Assembly (NCBI GenBank): GCA_036303105.1
Contig: JAXJBF010000132.1
Span: 1-64,000 of the forward strand
Reading direction: 5' to 3'
DNA from: UMGS1590 sp036303105
GTDB lineage: Bacteria; Bacillota; Peptococcia; Peptococcales; Peptococcaceae
DNA: 64,000 bases
The notes below the pieces were generated by a model. It made no database searches. It had not been told where the DNA came from and was given only the letters and a program-made list of their open reading frames with translations. How positions within the stretch are numbered: position 1 is the stretch's first letter; each line of letters begins with the position of its first letter. Shown here in pieces: positions 61,210 to 64,000 of the stretch. The position numbers were made by a program, and so were the translations under genes.

Positions 61210-61782
61210 ATGATGAAAAATTTGGGCGCGCAAGCGTTTGGTTATGGCTACCCGGTTCCGGTTTTGATGGTTGCAACTTACAACGATGATGGCACGGTGA
61301 ACGCCATGAATCTGCACGAAGCCATGCGGACGAATGCCGGCGATTTGGCGCTGTGCATTGGACCGTTCAGTAAGACCCACGAAAATGTTGAAAAGAGACG
61401 TGCATTCACAGTTGCCCTTGTCGGCCAGGAGATGATGGCTGAGATTGACTACCTTGGCAGCGTCAGTGGGCACCATGTTCCCGATAAATTTGAACGAACC
61501 GGCTTAAAAGCGGTCAAGAGCGACTATGTCGACGCCCCTATTGTCGAAGACTGCTCCGTGGTCATCGAATGCGAATTGGTTGAAATTGTTACCGGCACGC
61601 AGTTTTCTACCGTGCTGGCAAAGATTGTCAACATCGCAGCTGATGACAGTATATTAAACGCGCAAGGCCAAATTGATGCCCTGAAAACCAATATACTGCT
61701 TTACGATCCCTTCGGCACAGGTTACCTAACCCTTGGTGAGCGAGTGGGTACACCATGGCGCGAAGGGAAAAAGTTTATGTAA
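61210..61782 (+). CDS. Flavin reductase family protein
   Basis: 190 residues, tandem ATGs, AAAGGAG upstream. FMN split-barrel: YPVPVLMVATYNDDGTVNAMNL and LALCIGPFSKTHENVEK, late FGTGYLTLGERVG. Related to the copy at 48645 in fold and in the short-insert layout. It probably reduces flavin or is a flavoprotein electron carrier; the substrate is unknown. Likely target of the divergent AraC regulator. Confidence 0.9.
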   Translation: MMKNLGAQAFGYGYPVPVLMVATYNDDGTVNAMNLHEAMRTNAGDLALCIGPFSKTHENVEKRRAFTVALVGQEMMAEIDYLGSVSGHHVPDKFERTGLKAVKSDYVDAPIVEDCSVVIECELVEIVTGTQFSTVLAKIVNIAADDSILNAQGQIDALKTNILLYDPFGTGYLTLGERVGTPWREGKKFM

Positions 61783-61796
61783 GAAAATACTTTGGT

Positions 61797-61830
61797 AAGA
61801 AAGTCACTCCTGTGGCTTTCTTTATTTTTT
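61797..61830 (+). terminator. Terminator after the flavin reductase
   Basis: AGAAAGTCAC pairs with GTGGCTTTCT over TCCT, followed by TTATTTTTTT. It overlaps the end of the opposing ABC gene. Confidence 0.82.
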
Positions 61831-63501
61831 TATCTGTAGATACTGTGAAAATTGCGAAGAGGTGGAAAGCAATTCTTCGAGGTTTCCATGTTCTTTTATT
61901 TGACCATTTTCTATGTAGAAAATTTCATCATATTGATGTAGTAATTCCTTTTCAAGATGATGCGTGATAGTAATGAGTGTTAATCCGTTCATTTTTAATA
62001 ATCTATTTTCGATATCGTAGGCGGTTTGCCGGTCAATGGCAGAGGTTCCTTCGTCTAAGATCAAGATCAGTTTATTACGAATCAACGCACGGGCTACGGC
62101 GATGCGTTGTTTTTGGCCACCGGATAAATTGGCACCGTTTTCTCCAACTTGGTGGTGCAGTCCATCCGGAAGTGTTGCTATGAAATCTGTGAGTCCGCTT
62201 TTTTCAAGAGCGGCGGTTAGTTGATTCTCCGAGAAGCTTTCATGTAAGCAGATGTTGTCGTAAATGGATTCGTTAAACATGTAAATGTTTTGATGAATGA
62301 TCGAAGACAGTTGAACCAATTGCTCGTTTTTGATTGTATGGAGCTCTTGATGATCGTACAATACATCTCCTGTGTATGTAGAGTAATAACCAGACAGCAA
62401 TTTAATGAGCGTACTCTTTCCACAACCGCTTTTCCCAAGGATGGCATATTTTTTCCCTTTCTCAATGGTGCAATTCACGTGAGAGAGTACCTGCGTTTTA
62501 CTGTCGTAAGAAAAGGAAACGTTTTTGACACAGATTTGATGGTTAAATGTGGCGGATTTTCCAGTCTGTTCGTCAGAATATTTAGCGATGCTTTGTATTT
62601 TATCCACGATTGGCTGGATGCTTTTAATTTTAGGAACGTTTGTAAAGATCATAATCAAAGGATTTGCAAGATTACTGCTGACTTGCACCATGCCCAATAA
62701 CGTTCCAGCGGTTATTCGGCCAGTAATGATAAAATATGCGGATAGAAATAAAACCACAATTTGGACCATGAGCGCAAGAAAGGCAGACAAGCCTTCGTTT
62801 AATGCCATTAGTCTGTCTATAGAATATTTTGCACGGATGGTTTCTGTGTTTATCGTACGGAATCGATGGGTAACGCTTTTTTTCATAGAGTACGACTTAA
62901 CAATTTCAAATCCGGAGAGGATGTCTTTTAATACGACTGTAAAACGGGACAATTGTGTTGAAAATTTGTTTTGGCGTTGTTCTAGAGGTTTGCCGAGGAG
63001 TGCTGGCACAAGCATCATTATTGCAATGGCAATGACCACACAAATGGTTACGATGAAATCAAAATAGATCATCAGAATAAATGATGATATAAAGATAACT
63101 ATGTATTGAACGGTTTCAAAGAGGGGCAGCAGGTAATTGTCTTCAATCATTTTTACATCATTTGTAACAATAGAAATGTAGTCTGCGGTGTTTTTCTTGT
63201 AAAAACCTTCAATGCTGTGATTGACGATCCCCTGAAAAACATCGGTACGGATTTGCTGGAGTATTTTACAGATTACTTTTTTGCTGAGTAAAGATTGGAG
63301 ATAGAGAAACACTCCCAGCAAAATAAAATAGCCGATGGAAAAGAGGACTATTTGGAGAAACTGGTGGAGATCTTGCTTGACGGCAATATCCAGCAGTTGT
63401 TGAAGCAAGAGTGCAATAAAGACATAGCCCAAAGATGCTAGGATACTTGTCAGTATTGCTAAAGCGAATAGCGCTTTATTTTGTTTAATGTAGGTGTTCA
63501 T
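61822..63501 (-). CDS. ABC exporter half-transporter (permease-ATPase fusion)
   Basis: 559 residues. Six membrane helices (about 1-300), then the ATPase with Walker A GKSGCGKST, signature LSGGQKQR, Walker B LILILDEGTSAID and H-loop THHLE. In the signature region DEGTSAID has Gly where most exporters have DEPTSALD/DEATSALD; this is a known variant among peptide/drug exporters. Half transporter, so it works as a homodimer or with an unseen partner. AT-rich. Preceded by a palindrome and the TetR gene on the same strand, probable repressor. Confidence 0.92.
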   Translation of the reverse strand: MNTYIKQNKALFALAILTSILASLGYVFIALLLQQLLDIAVKQDLHQFLQIVLFSIGYFILLGVFLYLQSLLSKKVICKILQQIRTDVFQGIVNHSIEGFYKKNTADYISIVTNDVKMIEDNYLLPLFETVQYIVIFISSFILMIYFDFIVTICVVIAIAIMMLVPALLGKPLEQRQNKFSTQLSRFTVVLKDILSGFEIVKSYSMKKSVTHRFRTINTETIRAKYSIDRLMALNEGLSAFLALMVQIVVLFLSAYFIITGRITAGTLLGMVQVSSNLANPLIMIFTNVPKIKSIQPIVDKIQSIAKYSDEQTGKSATFNHQICVKNVSFSYDSKTQVLSHVNCTIEKGKKYAILGKSGCGKSTLIKLLSGYYSTYTGDVLYDHQELHTIKNEQLVQLSSIIHQNIYMFNESIYDNICLHESFSENQLTAALEKSGLTDFIATLPDGLHHQVGENGANLSGGQKQRIAVARALIRNKLILILDEGTSAIDRQTAYDIENRLLKMNGLTLITITHHLEKELLHQYDEIFYIENGQIKEHGNLEELLSTSSQFSQYLQIKK

Positions 63502-63518
63502 AAAATACCCTCCATTTT

Positions 63519-63535
63519 ATACATGTATCATGTAT
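63519..63535 (-). promoter_or_regulatory. Operator-like dyad ATACATG-TAT-CATGTAT
   Basis: Perfect 7-bp arms with a 3-base gap, 17 bases upstream of the ABC exporter start, overlapping AT-rich promoter-like sequence. Candidate binding site of the adjacent TetR protein. Confidence 0.68.
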
Positions 63536-63551
63536 GTATTGTGTAAAAAAT

Positions 63552-63573
63552 AAAATTGTCTTTCGACAATTTT
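63552..63573 (-). terminator. Terminator of the TetR gene
   Basis: AAAATTGTC-TTTC-GACAATTTT; on the minus strand a TTATTTTTT tract follows. Separates the TetR gene from the ABC gene. Confidence 0.82.
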
Positions 63574-64000
63574 ATTCTCCCACATGCTCTCTGCACAACT
63601 CAACGAGTTCGTTGTCAATGACAGGGAATCCTAATTTATCAGTGATTTCCTTAATCATTAAGAATTTTTCCCAGGCTTCATCTGAAGTCATTGGATAGAT
63701 GGTGGGAATGGACCAGAAGTTTGTTAAAAGGACAAAAAGATCGGCCAGCAATTTGGGGTGTTCAGCTATAATGGAGCCGTCTTGTATCCCTTCTTCGATC
63801 AGCTCTTGATACATAGGTGCCAGTTCCTGGTTGCTTTCGACCAATTTTTTAAGAAAAGCTGGACTGCCCATGAGCTGCATGGATGCCATGCTCAGCTGAT
63901 GATGTTCTGTTTTGTCGAAGGACGTTTTCAAGACAAATTTAATTTTTTCTAAGCCGTTCAGTTCGGTATGAGCCTTTGCTTTTTCGAAAGGGTTGCTTTC
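63572..64000 (-). CDS. TetR-family regulator, C-terminal part
   Basis: The frame is open to the window edge; 142 codons remain, ending GE-stop. Helical, with LEKIKFVLKTSFDK and FLKKLVESNQELAPMYQELI as in TetR ligand-binding domains; the HTH is outside the window, so the family call rests on helix pattern and context. Directly upstream of an ABC exporter on the same strand and of a palindrome, as in self-regulated drug-exporter operons. Confidence 0.72.
   Translation of the reverse strand, partial: ESNPFEKAKAHTELNGLEKIKFVLKTSFDKTEHHQLSMASMQLMGSPAFLKKLVESNQELAPMYQELIEEGIQDGSIIAEHPKLLADLFVLLTNFWSIPTIYPMTSDEAWEKFLMIKEITDKLGFPVIDNELVELCREHVGE

Overview
The window looks like a chromosomal segment of an anaerobic, low-oxygen-adapted Bacillota (Clostridia/Eubacteriales-type) bacterium. 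The reasons are AGGAGG-type ribosome binding sites before almost every gene, frequent TTG/GTG starts, many strong hairpin-plus-T-run terminators, the ybeY-era order, a minimal SufB/SufC pair, radical SAM enzymes, and many flavin- and NAD(P)H-dependent oxidoreductases with no respiratory oxidase. I cannot name the species. Base composition is moderate, with clearly AT-richer stretches at about 19.2-19.8 kb, inside hsdS, in the RES gene at 22.6-23.5 kb, at 57.6-58.0 kb and from 61.8 kb to the end. I found no tRNA, rRNA, CRISPR array, transposase or phage gene.

Layout: 0-4.5 kb is housekeeping (ybeY end, era, mgtE, a CPBP protease, an rRNA uracil methyltransferase), followed by a SPASM radical SAM protein. 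At 5.8-10.5 kb a LysR regulator is divergent from three aldo/keto reductases, one a predicted lipoprotein, and an FMN reductase. At 10.6-17.6 kb lie a Crp-like regulator, a MATE exporter, a two-component system, and an ApbE flavin transferase next to a membrane Fe-S protein with two FMN-binding domains, which together look like an extracytoplasmic flavinylated electron-transfer unit. A tocopherol-cyclase-like protein and a small EF-hand protein follow.

19.3-27.3 kb is a type I restriction-modification locus (hsdM, hsdS, hsdR). It has a frameshifted RES-domain gene between hsdS and hsdR and a KptA/Tpt1 RNA 2'-phosphotransferase downstream. hsdS carries a four-copy 12-bp repeat in its spacer helix. 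27.4-33.7 kb holds glycerol dehydrogenase with a TetR regulator, and a divergent pair made of a radical SAM enzyme and a paralogue that has lost the Fe-S cysteines, separated by a region with regularly spaced GTCCAA sites.

33.8-45.4 kb is a mix of small modules: AKR/HxlR, pirin, an XRE regulator with two small membrane proteins, a phosphonoacetaldehyde-reductase-like dehydrogenase overlapping a nucleotidyltransferase, thioredoxin, MarR with SufC/SufB, a metallophosphoesterase, and Cys-rich small proteins. From 45.4 to 61.8 kb the LysR/TetR/AraC-plus-oxidoreductase theme returns several times (AKR, SDR, Fe-ADH, flavodoxin, flavin reductases, an Old Yellow Enzyme-type enal reductase, an SLC13-type carrier). 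The window ends in an ABC exporter and a TetR regulator cut by the edge.

Overall this is a redox-specialist accessory region: small regulator-reductase cassettes, each with its own operator-like palindromes and terminator.
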